Assembly: GCA_910587655.1 (NCBI GenBank)
Contig: CAJUND010000013.1
Coordinates: 1 to 64,000, forward strand
Reading direction: 5' to 3'
Origin: an uncultured Agathobacter sp.
Lineage (GTDB): Bacteria; Bacillota; Clostridia; Lachnospirales; Lachnospiraceae
DNA: 64,000 bases
The translations under genes were made by a program, and so were the position numbers. Position 1 is the stretch's first letter, and each line of letters starts with the position of its first letter. The notes under the pieces were generated by a model. That model ran no database searches. It saw only the letters and a list, made by a program, of their open reading frames with translations, and had not been told where the DNA came from. This document shows positions 7,617 to 15,884 of the stretch, in pieces.

Positions 7617-8174
7617 ATGGGAAACAAGGGAACAAAAACAAAAGAAAAGATTCGTAAGCAGGCGTACCGGCTGTTTGCAGAAAAAGGTTTTAAAGCAGTA
7701 ACAATGACAGATATCTGTGAGCAAACAGGACTCAGCCGGGGCGGGCTTTACCGGTATTATTCGGGAACGGACCAGATTTTTTCGGAAATACTTTCAGAGG
7801 AATACGTCATTTCAGACCGGATCGAAAGAAAGGAAAGCGCAAGGGCGATTCTGGAAGATATGCTTGGTGCAATAAAGAGAGAGATTATGGATAAGGAACT
7901 GTCCCTGAGCCTTGCCATATATGAATTTGCGAGTCTTGGCAACGGGGATTTCTTTACAGACATAAACAGCAGGGCAAAAAAGCGCTGGATCAGCCTGCTG
8001 GAGTATGGGATGGAAACCAGTGAATTTAAGGCGGCTGACGTTGAACAGGTTACGGATCTGATTCTGTACTATTACCAGGGACTGCGTATGTGGTCGAGGG
8101 TAATCTCCTTTGATGAACAGGTGGCGGAGAATTATGTAAAAACGGTGAAACAGTTACTGCTGCAGTCTTTCTGA
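7617..8174 (+). CDS. TetR/AcrR family transcriptional regulator
   Basis: A 185-residue repressor. The helix-turn-helix spans about residues 10-55 (AYRLFAEKGFKAVTMTDICE, then TGLSRGGLYRYY), and the rest is an all-helical ligand-binding and dimer domain. The ATG at 7617 lies one base after the acetyltransferase stop, which indicates translational coupling. A longer in-frame reading from 7461 would overlap the acetyltransferase heavily and is not credible. The double palindrome around the operon promoter is its likely operator. The ligand is unknown, possibly a drug modified by the co-transcribed acetyltransferase. Confidence 0.9.
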   Translation: MGNKGTKTKEKIRKQAYRLFAEKGFKAVTMTDICEQTGLSRGGLYRYYSGTDQIFSEILSEEYVISDRIERKESARAILEDMLGAIKREIMDKELSLSLAIYEFASLGNGDFFTDINSRAKKRWISLLEYGMETSEFKAADVEQVTDLILYYYQGLRMWSRVISFDEQVAENYVKTVKQLLLQSF

Positions 8175-8322
8175 AATAAACAGCATCAGGTTCTGTTATA
8201 ATCGGAATATGACAGATGATTCCGGAGGCGTTTTCTGAATGCCATATATCAGCAGAAAAAGTGTATGAACTCCTGGCTTTTACATATGATAATAAACAGT
8301 GAGGCAGACATTCAAAGGTTGT

Positions 8323-8395
8323 GTCAAGTTTTCTATGAAAACTTGACATGCAGCATCAGCTCATTTGCCGAAGGCAAATTTTGCATGAGCTGATG
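8323..8395 (+). promoter_or_regulatory. Two stacked hairpins in the leader of the reductase gene
   Basis: Hairpin one: GTCAAGTTTTC (8323-8333) with GAAAACTTGAC (8337-8347). Hairpin two: CATCAGCTCAT (8354-8364) with ATGAGCTGATG (8385-8395), holding an inner stem TTTGCC/GGCAAA. The last arm ends 20 bases before the ATG, next to GGAGGAGGG. A TATAAT at 8197-8202 could start this transcript. The role is unknown: possibly an RNA control element, or cruciform operators. Confidence 0.5.
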
Positions 8396-8415
8396 TTCAT
8401 GGAGGAGGGCGGAAT

Positions 8416-9333
8416 ATGTATGATGTAATCATAATCGGCAGCGGTCCCGCAGGACTTTCGGCAGCAGTTTATGCCAAAAGAGCTTTGCTCGATGTTCTGG
8501 TAATTGAAAAGGAGGCATACAGCGGCGGACAGATTATAAAGACAGACCAGGTGGATAATTACCTTGGTCTGAATGGAATCGGCGGCTATGAAATGGCGGT
8601 AAAGTTCAGGGAACACGCTGAGTCGCTGGAAGTTAAGTTTCAGACAGGAACAGTAAAGTCAGTCAGGGATAACGGAAAGAAGGAAGCAGAGCTTTCAGAC
8701 GGCACCGTACTTACGGCAGATGCAGTAATTATAGCCACAGGCGCAAAATACAGAAAACTGGGTGCAGCGGGGGAAGAGGAATTTACCGGCTCCGGTGTTT
8801 CTTACTGCGCAACCTGTGACGCAGTGTTTTATAAGGGAAAAGATGTTGTGGTTGCAGGAGGGGGGGATGTTGCGCTGGGTGATGCCCTGCATCTGGCAAA
8901 GGTATGCACCAAAGTGTATATCGTACACAGGCGTGACACCTTCCGGGCGGCAAATTCCCTGCAGGAGCGAGTGAAAAATACCAGTAATATTGAATTTCTG
9001 CCGTTTTATGAAGTAAAAAAGGTTGCCGGAAACGGTATGGTGGAAGAGGTGATCCTGGTGCAGAACCAGACGGGGGAAGAAAAAAGGCTGCCGGTATCCG
9101 GCTTGTTTGTAGCCGTCGGCATGGAGCCGGATACTGCGTTTGTAAAAGATGCCGTTACGCTTGATGACAAAGGATATATCGTGGCGGCTGAGGACTGCAG
9201 GACAAGTGCGGAAGGAATTTTTGTGGCAGGGGATGTGCGCACAAAACAAAACCGCCAGATTGTAACCGCCGTGGCGGACGGGGCAAATGCGGCACTGGCG
9301 GCGGAAAAATACATTGATGGGATGAAGCTGTAA
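8416..9333 (+). CDS. Thioredoxin reductase family flavoprotein
   Basis: A 305-residue NAD(P)H/FAD disulfide reductase of the TrxB type. It has an N-terminal FAD site (IIGSGPAGLSAAVYAKRA), the redox-active CATC pair at about residues 134-137 inside SYCATCDAVFYKGKDV, a second nucleotide-binding motif (VVAGGGDVALGDALHLA), and a C-terminal FAD motif (GIFVAGDVRTKQNRQIVTA). Length and order fit low-molecular-weight thioredoxin reductases, which pass electrons to thioredoxin in the cytosol. No thioredoxin gene is adjacent, so its partner is unproven. The start is set by GGAGGAGGG upstream and a structured leader precedes it. The following gene is unrelated. Confidence 0.9.
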   Translation: MYDVIIIGSGPAGLSAAVYAKRALLDVLVIEKEAYSGGQIIKTDQVDNYLGLNGIGGYEMAVKFREHAESLEVKFQTGTVKSVRDNGKKEAELSDGTVLTADAVIIATGAKYRKLGAAGEEEFTGSGVSYCATCDAVFYKGKDVVVAGGGDVALGDALHLAKVCTKVYIVHRRDTFRAANSLQERVKNTSNIEFLPFYEVKKVAGNGMVEEVILVQNQTGEEKRLPVSGLFVAVGMEPDTAFVKDAVTLDDKGYIVAAEDCRTSAEGIFVAGDVRTKQNRQIVTAVADGANAALAAEKYIDGMKL

Positions 9334-9361
9334 AAAATATATAAACCAGGAGGTATTACAA

Positions 9362-9877
9362 ATGAATCATTATAAATCCTGGTCGGCATTAAATAAACAG
9401 CTGACAGATTTTATATGCGACGAACTGAAAACACGCATTTCTTTTTTTCTGACACGTTATCATAAAGTTCACAATTCTTATGGCAGGGCAGCAATCCTTC
9501 TGGATGGCAGGGAGCTGGTCTGTTTTTCGTGGACTGAAATGTATCATCAGGAGCAGGATCTGCATGAGGTCTGGGAGGAAACCGGCGTCTGGGATGATGG
9601 TAATCTTGATTTGAAGGAAAAATGGGATAAAAATGCGACATATTGTGATATGGATTTTTTGTCGGCGGCAACGGAATTTCTGCAGATGCCGGTGAAGGAA
9701 GCTTTAAACAGTGATAATTATATCATCCGGGTGTTTGCCATACTGGACAGGCGGGTAGGGAAAAGAACGCTGCGTGCGATTAAACAGCAGGAGGCGTATT
9801 TCAATTACCCGGACTGGGTCAGGCAGTTTTATGAGTTAAGACTGGATGATGCATTTCCTTTTCGGGCGTTTACATAA
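9362..9877 (+). CDS. SF0329-like conserved protein
   Basis: A 171-residue soluble protein that resembles the uncharacterised SF0329 family from its opening (KSWSALNKQLTDFICDELKT, then RISFFLTRY) and its Trp/Tyr-rich middle. It has no signal peptide or membrane segment. A strong AGGAGGT site precedes the ATG, and the gene lies 28 bases after the reductase, so it may be co-transcribed. The C-terminus includes LDRRVGKRTLRAI, a basic patch. No catalytic motif is recognised and the function is unknown. Confidence 0.7.
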   Translation: MNHYKSWSALNKQLTDFICDELKTRISFFLTRYHKVHNSYGRAAILLDGRELVCFSWTEMYHQEQDLHEVWEETGVWDDGNLDLKEKWDKNATYCDMDFLSAATEFLQMPVKEALNSDNYIIRVFAILDRRVGKRTLRAIKQQEAYFNYPDWVRQFYELRLDDAFPFRAFT

Positions 9878-9935
9878 GTTTTGTTCCTGCTTTATTTTTT
9901 CACGATTTTGTTATATAATAGCAGCAGGAGGGGTT

Positions 9936-10796
9936 ATGCTGGATACAGGAAAAGATAACGAACAAAAGATTCAGTGGCATCAGGCTTTCGTTGGTGCAAT
10001 GCACTGTGAGCTTGGGGAAGATAGGGATAAGCTGATTTTCGAGCAGGAGTACAGTATTACAAAAAAACCGTTGCAGATTGATCTGCTGATTATAAAGAAA
10101 AGGGCAGAAGACGAATTTAAAAGCAAACTGGGCAGGATGCTTAGCAGCTATAATATACTGGAATACAAGTCGCCGGGGGATTCCCTTGGGATAGATGCGC
10201 TTTTTCAGGCACTTACCTATGCGTGTTATTACAAGAGCAGCGCAGAACATGAGAATGAGCGTAAAGACAGCGATATAACGGTAATGCTTATACGCAACGA
10301 ATATCCTGCAATGCTTGTCAGATATCTGGAAGACAAGGGATGTATTGTAACAGAGCAGGAGCCGGGTATCTGCAGGGTGTCCGGAAATACATTTTTCAAT
10401 CTTGTGATTTTTACATCCGGCAGAATGAATCCGGAGGATTATACGTGGCTGAATGCACTGAGGGACAATTTAGGTCCCGAAGAATATGAGCGGCTTATCC
10501 GAAAAAGTAATAAGACGGAGGATGAAGAAAGCTGGGAGGCGGTTCTGTCCGTTGTTGACAAGGTAAACCATGACAGTGCAATTTGGAGGGAGGAATATAA
10601 CATGGCATCTTATCTAATGGAAGTAAAGCAAAAAGGCAGACAGGAAGGCAGACAGGAAGGCAGACAGGAAGGCAGACAGGAAGGCCGGCAGGAATTGTTG
10701 AGGGAATTAAGGGAAGCCGGTTATAATATTCCGGACAGTTTTAATACATGCAGTACAGGAGCCGGAAATCATATTCCGTCAAAAATAAATTTATAG
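9936..10796 (+). CDS. Rpn-like PD-(D/E)XK nuclease/transposase-related protein with GRQEG repeats
   Basis: A 286-residue protein of the recombination-promoting-nuclease (Rpn/PD-(D/E)XK) type. The core motif can be read as an Asp (QIDLLIIKK) followed by EYKSPGD (E-x-K) and then a helix with Gln (DALFQALTYACYY). Near the C-terminus a charged tail has five copies of GRQE/G coded by 12-bp tandem repeats, typical of this family and prone to copy-number change. The ATG at 9936 has GGAGGGG just upstream, and TATAAT at 9914-9919 suggests a promoter. A second relative lies at 16199. The biological role is not settled. Confidence 0.72.
   Translation: MLDTGKDNEQKIQWHQAFVGAMHCELGEDRDKLIFEQEYSITKKPLQIDLLIIKKRAEDEFKSKLGRMLSSYNILEYKSPGDSLGIDALFQALTYACYYKSSAEHENERKDSDITVMLIRNEYPAMLVRYLEDKGCIVTEQEPGICRVSGNTFFNLVIFTSGRMNPEDYTWLNALRDNLGPEEYERLIRKSNKTEDEESWEAVLSVVDKVNHDSAIWREEYNMASYLMEVKQKGRQEGRQEGRQEGRQEGRQELLRELREAGYNIPDSFNTCSTGAGNHIPSKINL
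10635..10694 (+). repeat. 12-bp tandem repeat (five units) in the Rpn-like gene
   Basis: Four identical copies of GGCAGACAGGAA (10635-10682) plus one variant copy GGCCGGCAGGAA (10683-10694). The unit is 12 bp, so changes in copy number keep the reading frame. Confidence 0.95.
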
Positions 10797-10823
10797 TTAT
10801 GATAATAAACATATAAATCATGT

Positions 10824-10856
10824 ATAACAGATGGTATAACAGCCATCTGTTATTTT
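10824..10856 (+). terminator. Terminator after the Rpn-like gene
   Basis: ATAACAGATGG (10824-10834) pairs with CCATCTGTTAT (10843-10853), followed by TTT. Confidence 0.8.
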
Positions 10857-10894
10857 CATGTGCAGGGGTGCGTAAGGAAATTTTTTAAAAATCC

Positions 10895-10923
10895 TGAAAC
10901 TTTTTCCAGACATAAACCGTCTA
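10895..10923 (+). promoter_or_regulatory. ECF-type promoter, probably autoregulatory
   Basis: TGAAAC (10895-10900) followed by TTTTT, a 17-base spacer and CGTCTA (10918-10923) match the Bacillus-type ECF sigma consensus (TGAAAC/CGTC). It lies 35 bases before the sigma gene start. Confidence 0.8.
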
Positions 10924-10957
10924 ATACTTATGAAGGGCATAAAGGAGGTGAAAAATA

Positions 10958-11599
10958 TTGAACTTGTTTTCCCAAAAGAAGGAAAAAGCGAACAGGGAGT
11001 TAATCGAACAGATTCTTCTGGAAAAGTATAACCAGTATTACCAGCTTGCATACCGGTATGCACACAGTGAACAGGATGCCTTTGATATCGTACAAAGCGG
11101 GGCATGCAAGGCAATAAAAAGCAGCCAGACATTAAAGAAGCCGGAATATGCAAAGACATGGATTTACCGTATTATGCTCAATGAATGCTTCCAGTATCTG
11201 AAACAGCCAAGGCATTTTTCCTTTGAGGAGGTTCAGGATAAAAATGAAACGGAACTGGGTGCTGCAGAAGACCGGTATGCGGATATTGATTTACATAAGG
11301 CATTAAATGCCCTGGCAGACAGGGATCGTGCCGTGGTTATCCTGAAATACTTTGAAGACAGGAAAATTTCGGAGATTGCAGAGATTCTGGGGGAAAACGT
11401 AAATACCGTAAAGAGCAGGCTGTACCGCAGTATGAGGAAACTGCAGTCGCTGCTGTCAGACGGGAACATGGAAAGGAATGGTGAAAGATATGAAGAATCA
11501 TTTTTCGGAAACAGAAAACAAACTGGAATTATGGAAAGAGGAATACAAAAAACCGCAGATGTCAGAGCAGCATGTGGAACAACTGCGGCAGACAATTAA
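10958..11599 (+). CDS. ECF RNA polymerase sigma factor (SigV/SigM-like)
   Basis: A 213-residue extracytoplasmic-function sigma factor. Region 2 spans about residues 25-85 (YQLAYRYAHSEQDAFDIVQS, then TWIYRIMLNECFQYL) and region 4 about 110-165 (LADRDRAVVILKYFEDRKIS, then EIAEILGENVNTVKSRLYR). It starts at TTG (10958), seven bases after a perfect AAAGGAGGTG. An ECF consensus promoter upstream indicates that it drives its own operon. The frame continues about 40 residues past the usual end of the family and overlaps the next gene by 122 bases, which is long for such pairs. The partner is the RsiV-like anti-sigma factor. Confidence 0.9.
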   Translation: MNLFSQKKEKANRELIEQILLEKYNQYYQLAYRYAHSEQDAFDIVQSGACKAIKSSQTLKKPEYAKTWIYRIMLNECFQYLKQPRHFSFEEVQDKNETELGAAEDRYADIDLHKALNALADRDRAVVILKYFEDRKISEIAEILGENVNTVKSRLYRSMRKLQSLLSDGNMERNGERYEESFFGNRKQTGIMERGIQKTADVRAACGTTAADN

Positions 11600-12407
11600 G
11601 GATGCCAAAGAAGAACGGAAAGGACATAAAAAACCAGCCGTTATAAAATTTGCCGCAGCTATTGCTGCATGTATTGCAGCATTTGTCCTACTGCCGAATC
11701 TCTCAGCAACAGCTGCGGAGGCAATGGAAAAAATTCCAGTGCTTGGACAGCTGGTAGAGGTCGTAACATTCAGTGATTACCAGTATGATGCCGACAGAAA
11801 TACGGCAAAGATAACCACACCTGAGATCAGGATGGATGTTAAGGTGACAGAAAGAGGAATAGGTGACAACGTGACATATACCACGGATGAAATTAATTCC
11901 GAAATCCAGGAAATTACCGATAAAATAATCAAAGAGTTTGAGGAAGGTCTGAAATTTAAGGACGGATACCAGGACGTTATGGTAGACAGCGAAGTGCTGA
12001 CAGCCACGGAGGATTACTTCACTTTGAAACTCATCTGCTACCAGGGATCAGGCAGCGGAGCGGAATGGGATTATTTTTATACGATTGATTTAAATACCGG
12101 AAAGCGTCTCGCACTGAAGGATTTATTTAAGGATGGCGCGGATTATATCACGCCTGTCAGCGAGAACATTAAGGAGCAGATGCGTGAGCAGATGAAAAAG
12201 GACGAGAATGTATGTTACTGGCTGGAGAATGAAATAGAAGAGTGGAATTTTAAGGCAATTACGGACGAGACTTCATTCTATATCAATGAAAAAAATCAGG
12301 TTGTTATTGCCTTTAATGAAGGGGATGTGGCTCCCATGTATATGGGGACGGTGGAATTTGTGATTCCTGAAAAAGTGCTGGAGGATATCAGAAAGCCGGC
12401 AGTATAA
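11478..12407 (+). CDS. RsiV-like membrane anti-sigma factor (DUF3298 domain)
   Basis: A 309-residue bitopic membrane protein. The N-terminal about 55 residues are cytosolic and should bind the sigma factor. One transmembrane helix follows (PAVIKFAAAIAACIAAFVLL). The extracellular C-terminal domain of about 210 residues contains YTIDLNTGKRLALKDLF and a final FVIPEKVLEDI, as in the DUF3298/RsiV family that senses lysozyme in Bacillus subtilis. Sensing of lysozyme here is inferred from family only. The start may be the ATG at 11478 or at 11490; both overlap the sigma gene, which implies coupled translation. A large hairpin follows the stop. Confidence 0.85.
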   Translation: MVKDMKNHFSETENKLELWKEEYKKPQMSEQHVEQLRQTIKDAKEERKGHKKPAVIKFAAAIAACIAAFVLLPNLSATAAEAMEKIPVLGQLVEVVTFSDYQYDADRNTAKITTPEIRMDVKVTERGIGDNVTYTTDEINSEIQEITDKIIKEFEEGLKFKDGYQDVMVDSEVLTATEDYFTLKLICYQGSGSGAEWDYFYTIDLNTGKRLALKDLFKDGADYITPVSENIKEQMREQMKKDENVCYWLENEIEEWNFKAITDETSFYINEKNQVVIAFNEGDVAPMYMGTVEFVIPEKVLEDIRKPAV

Positions 12408-12438
12408 AAGTATGCCCAGACAATCCCGAAAACTGACA

Positions 12439-12478
12439 GACCAGGAAACCAGCCATGAAAAAGCTGGAATTCCTGGTC
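12439..12478. terminator. Bidirectional terminator-like hairpin
   Basis: GACCAGGAA (12439-12447) pairs with TTCCTGGTC (12470-12478), enclosing a second CCAGC/GCTGG stem. It lies between the anti-sigma gene and a convergent minus-strand gene. Confidence 0.6.
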
Positions 12479-12503
12479 TCGTGGGTTGTGACTTTTGTTT
12501 CTG

Positions 12504-12806
12504 TCAACAATTTTTTGAATAATACTGGAAAGCCTCCGCAATAAAACCAGAAGCGCCTGCTCCGTTTTTTGCGTCAAAAATGGCTTTGATATAATCACCG
12601 GAATAAACGCTGGTAATGGTATCGCAGTATTTTTTCGGGTCGCCGGTCAGTTCGGCAGGAGCATTCTCCTGCGCCTGCAAAATAATTTGTCCGACCAGGT
12701 TCTGTACTTCTTCTGTGGAAACCTCTTTTTCCCGGAGAAGGGACAGCTTCACAAATAAATCGTTCTGCTTCATTTCTTCCGGTACCAGAGAAAGCTGCCG
12801 GTTCAT
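12504..12806 (-). CDS. TipAS-like domain fragment without DNA-binding part
   Basis: About 100 residues on the minus strand resemble the C-terminal TipAS antibiotic-recognition domain of MerR-type regulators (SGDYIKAIFDAKNGAGASGF, then IAEAFQYYSKNC). The MerR DNA-binding domain is missing. The frame stays open upstream into the acetyltransferase gene, but the first ATG after that gene's stop is at 12806. It could be a small drug-binding protein or the remnant of a regulator truncated when the upstream gene was inserted. The ribosome site is weak. Confidence 0.5.
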   Translation of the reverse strand: MNRQLSLVPEEMKQNDLFVKLSLLREKEVSTEEVQNLVGQIILQAQENAPAELTGDPKKYCDTITSVYSGDYIKAIFDAKNGAGASGFIAEAFQYYSKNC

Positions 12807-12828
12807 AACCTCTGAAAAATGTTCCAGG

Positions 12829-13635
12829 TTATATTTCCCTGACAACAGAGTATCCTTCTGACTTGTCCCCATCCAGCCACTGCCACTGTTCCGCCAGCGC
12901 CAGTTTTCCATTATCTGAAATATGAGGAACACTGTGGCATTTTCCTGCTCTCATTTCATGACGCAAATTAACATGCTGGTAATAATAATCCATTTCCCCG
13001 TTTGAAGAAACAGTTCCGGTCAGATGACCTTTCAGAATATCCCCGCCGGAATATTTGGCCCACAGAATGTTACCGTCCTGGTGATAGGAAAATATGGTCT
13101 GGCTGCTGACTTCCCCGTTTGTGCTGTTTGTAACAGGTGCAAAGAATTTTCCGTCATAGCAAATGCCGGAGGTGTTTTTGTGCAGGCGTTTTTCCATAAT
13201 TTCGTAGACTAATACCGTATGATTTTGGGCAGAAAATTCTTTATGCATCAGTGTCTTATAACCTTTATGTTCATAAAAACAGGCTGCCGCAAGTGAAGAA
13301 TCCAGAACGGCAGTATCATATGCATCAGCGATTTCCTTTTCCAGCTGCTGCAGAATCGTGCTGCCGTATCCCTTTTTCTGCAAACCGGGAGTTACAAACA
13401 GCCTTTTGATATGATTTTTTTCACATGTGCCGGTTCCGGCTATACCGTTATCTGTAAACAGAACTTTTACCAGCCCCTGTCTGATATCAGAAGCAATCGT
13501 TTCCTCTGAGTGAAGGCTGCTGAAAAATTCTGTAATTTCCTTTGGATAGTACAGGGGATAAACGGTTTGTATGGTATTTTGTACTAACTGGTAAATCTGT
13601 TTTGTATGTTCTGTATTTGCGGTTATCAGTTCCAT
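12829..13635 (-). CDS. GNAT acetyltransferase fused to an N-acetylglutamate synthase-like barrel domain
   Basis: A 268-residue two-domain protein. Residues 1-150 are a GNAT acetyltransferase (HIKRLFVTPGLQKKGYGSTI, the acetyl-CoA loop Q-K-K-G-Y-G). Residues 155-268 (NGEVSSQTIFSYHQDGNILW, then GGDILKGHL and EQWQWLDGDKSEGYS) match a small beta-rich family often annotated as N-acetylglutamate synthase in Bacillus. There it occurs as a separate protein, and that function is doubtful. The ATG has a clear AGGAGGT site. The fusion suggests that the barrel binds the substrate or a ligand. Confidence 0.75.
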   Translation of the reverse strand: MELITANTEHTKQIYQLVQNTIQTVYPLYYPKEITEFFSSLHSEETIASDIRQGLVKVLFTDNGIAGTGTCEKNHIKRLFVTPGLQKKGYGSTILQQLEKEIADAYDTAVLDSSLAAACFYEHKGYKTLMHKEFSAQNHTVLVYEIMEKRLHKNTSGICYDGKFFAPVTNSTNGEVSSQTIFSYHQDGNILWAKYSGGDILKGHLTGTVSSNGEMDYYYQHVNLRHEMRAGKCHSVPHISDNGKLALAEQWQWLDGDKSEGYSVVREI

Positions 13636-13798
13636 GATAGTTACCTCCTGTTTCCATTATAGATTTGGATGAGAAGACAGACAACAGTAAAATTGTATGC
13701 AGAACAATTTTCTTTATTTAATTTGTAAAAGAACTGAAAATTCTGCCGATATTGAATAAAACAGATGATACGGCAGATATCGGATTTTAATCAGGATT

Positions 13799-13818
13799 AT
13801 ATGGGGGGTGCCCCATAT
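13799..13818. repeat. Short palindrome upstream of the acetyltransferase-MocR pair
   Basis: ATATGGGG (13799-13806) and CCCCATAT (13811-13818) form an 8-bp inverted repeat with a 4-base centre. It is a candidate operator for the MocR regulator two genes down, with no further support. Confidence 0.45.
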
Positions 13819-13908
13819 GTATAGCAGGAAATATAAAAATAATTGTTATTAGATCTTATTGAGAAAACGGTCAATCAGGAAATTTCAGGATTTACGGAGG
13901 CAGTCGAA

Positions 13909-14445
13909 ATGGATTTTTATAAAACAGATGGTAAGGGTTTTAGGGATAAAAGCAATCTTTCGGATTTGGAGCTGGTGGATTACCGGATTCGGGAAATCAG
14001 AAAAAGCGAGTATCCGGTATTATCTGATTTTTTGTATGAGGCAATTTTTATCCCGGAGGGAATGGAAAAGCCTCCAAAATCCATGATCCAGCAGCAGGAA
14101 CTGCAGGTATATATTGAGGACTTTGGAAAAGCGGATGACTACTGCATGGTAGCGGAGGTGCAGGAAAAAATTGTGGGCGCAGCATGGGTTCGTATTATGA
14201 ATGATTATGGGCATATTGATGATGAAACGCCCTCATTCGCCATTTCACTTTATGAGGAATACCGGCATCTGGGGATTGGCACGGCGCTTATGGAAGCGAT
14301 GCTTAAACTTTTAAAAGAGAAGGGATACAGACAGACATCACTTTCCGTGCAGAAGGCAAATTATGCAGTTTCTATGTATAAAAAAGCCGGGTTTGCAGTG
14401 GTTCATGAAAATGAAGAAGAATACATCATGGTCTGCCGGCTGTAG
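13909..14445 (+). CDS. GNAT family N-acetyltransferase
   Basis: A 178-residue acetyltransferase. Motif A is clear (SLYEEYRHLGIGTALMEAML, the R-x-x-G-I-G pyrophosphate loop), followed by motif B (NYAVSMYKKAGF). I chose the ATG at 13909 because GGAGG (13896-13900) precedes it by eight bases; a TTG at 13843 has no such site. The stop overlaps the region just before the MocR-type gene, so the two probably form an operon. The substrate is unknown. Confidence 0.8.
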   Translation: MDFYKTDGKGFRDKSNLSDLELVDYRIREIRKSEYPVLSDFLYEAIFIPEGMEKPPKSMIQQQELQVYIEDFGKADDYCMVAEVQEKIVGAAWVRIMNDYGHIDDETPSFAISLYEEYRHLGIGTALMEAMLKLLKEKGYRQTSLSVQKANYAVSMYKKAGFAVVHENEEEYIMVCRL

Positions 14446-14486
14446 TGTGGCAGCTGGCAAATACACAGGGAGGGACAGGAGGCGCA

Positions 14487-15884
14487 ATGTCGGTTAATTC
14501 TTTTGAGCATTATCCCATGAGCTGGAAACCGGATTTCAGCAGGGCAGAATCTCCATTATATCTGGCGCTGGCAAAGCTGCTGGAAGAAGATATAAAAAAG
14601 GGGGTATTACTGCCGGGGACAAAATTGCCGCCGCAAAGGGAACTGGCGGATTTTCTGGATATCAATTTAAGTACGGTTTCCAGGGCGTTCCGTATCTGCA
14701 GTCAGAAAGGCCTGTTATCGTCTTCTGTCGGAAATGGAACGTATGTTTCTGCTGATGCAACGGCTGGTAAAATTTTTGTATGCGGGAAAGAAAATCCGAA
14801 GCTGATAGAAATGGGCGGAATCTATCCGCACGAGGAAGCGAACCTGAAAGTGCAGCAGTTTACAGAGCAGTTGCTTAAGGGAACAGATGCGTTAAAGTTT
14901 TTTTCTTATGCAAAGCCCCAGGGGACAAAAAAGCTGCGGGAAGCAGGGGTGATATGGTTTGGCAAAATGGGATTTCATACAGACAGCGGGCATATTATTT
15001 TAGCGGCAGGCGGACAGAACGCTCTGACTGCGGTGTTATGCGGTCTGTTTCAACAGGGAGATAAAATCGGTACGGATGATGTAACCTATCCTGGTATCAA
15101 AATGGCTGCAAGGATGGCAGGAATCCAGCTTGTGCCTGTCCGGCAGGAAAACTATGAAATGACAGAAGAAGGGATAAATTATGCCATCAAAAATGAAAAT
15201 ATCAAAGGTATTTACATCATACCGGATTTCCAGAATCCAACGGGACATATCATGTCTTTAGAAACGAGAAAAATGATAGCTGAAGTATCAGAGAAAAACG
15301 GGTTAATTGTAATTGAGGATGCAATTAGTCATCTGCTGAATGAACATGCAGATTCGCTGCCGCCGGTTGCCGCGTTTGCCCCGGAAAATGTAATTTGTCT
15401 GGCAAGTCTGTCCAAGACGGTTGCACCGGGATTAAGAACTGCATTTATTCATGTTCCCCGGAAGTATCATTCTGGTCTTGCGGAAGCATTATATACGATG
15501 AACCTGTCAAATTCTGCGGTGCTTACAGAAGTTGCAGCCGGACTGATCGAAAGCGGTCAGGCAGATGAAATCATAGCAGAACGCAGAGAGGAAATTGCAA
15601 AACGCAATATCATTGCGAATAAAATATTAAACGGTTATCTGGCAGAAAGTGAGCTTACCTGCCCGTTTCGGTGGCTGTTGCTGCCAGAGTGTTTTACGGG
15701 GGAGGAATTTGAAATCTGTGCGCGGCGGGAGGGAGTTGAAGTATTTGGTGCAGAGCGGTTTACGGTGGGAAACAGGCCCGCTGAAAGGGCAGTGAGAATT
15801 TCTGTAATCACACCTCCCACAGCGGAGATTCTTACCGAAGGACTGGGACGGCTGCAAAAGATTCTGGTTCGGTGTATGCGGTGA
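14487..15884 (+). CDS. MocR/PdxR-type regulator: GntR domain fused to aminotransferase domain
   Basis: A 465-residue protein. Residues 20-85 are a GntR winged helix (LPPQRELADFLDINLSTVSR, then AFRICSQKGL). Residues 110-465 are a fold-type I aminotransferase, with FQNPTGHIMS and the PLP lysine in CLASLSKTVAPGLR. Such proteins bind PLP and control vitamin B6, GABA or amino-acid genes; a few regulate drug or amino-sugar pathways. AGGAGG lies six bases before the ATG at 14487, 42 bases after the acetyltransferase stop. No pdx or gab gene is nearby, so the regulon is unknown. Confidence 0.88.
   Translation: MSVNSFEHYPMSWKPDFSRAESPLYLALAKLLEEDIKKGVLLPGTKLPPQRELADFLDINLSTVSRAFRICSQKGLLSSSVGNGTYVSADATAGKIFVCGKENPKLIEMGGIYPHEEANLKVQQFTEQLLKGTDALKFFSYAKPQGTKKLREAGVIWFGKMGFHTDSGHIILAAGGQNALTAVLCGLFQQGDKIGTDDVTYPGIKMAARMAGIQLVPVRQENYEMTEEGINYAIKNENIKGIYIIPDFQNPTGHIMSLETRKMIAEVSEKNGLIVIEDAISHLLNEHADSLPPVAAFAPENVICLASLSKTVAPGLRTAFIHVPRKYHSGLAEALYTMNLSNSAVLTEVAAGLIESGQADEIIAERREEIAKRNIIANKILNGYLAESELTCPFRWLLLPECFTGEEFEICARREGVEVFGAERFTVGNRPAERAVRISVITPPTAEILTEGLGRLQKILVRCMR

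Noticed and set aside
10635..10694. Short CRISPR-like array
   Set aside because: The units are contiguous 12-bp repeats without spacers and lie inside a coding frame (GRQE/G).
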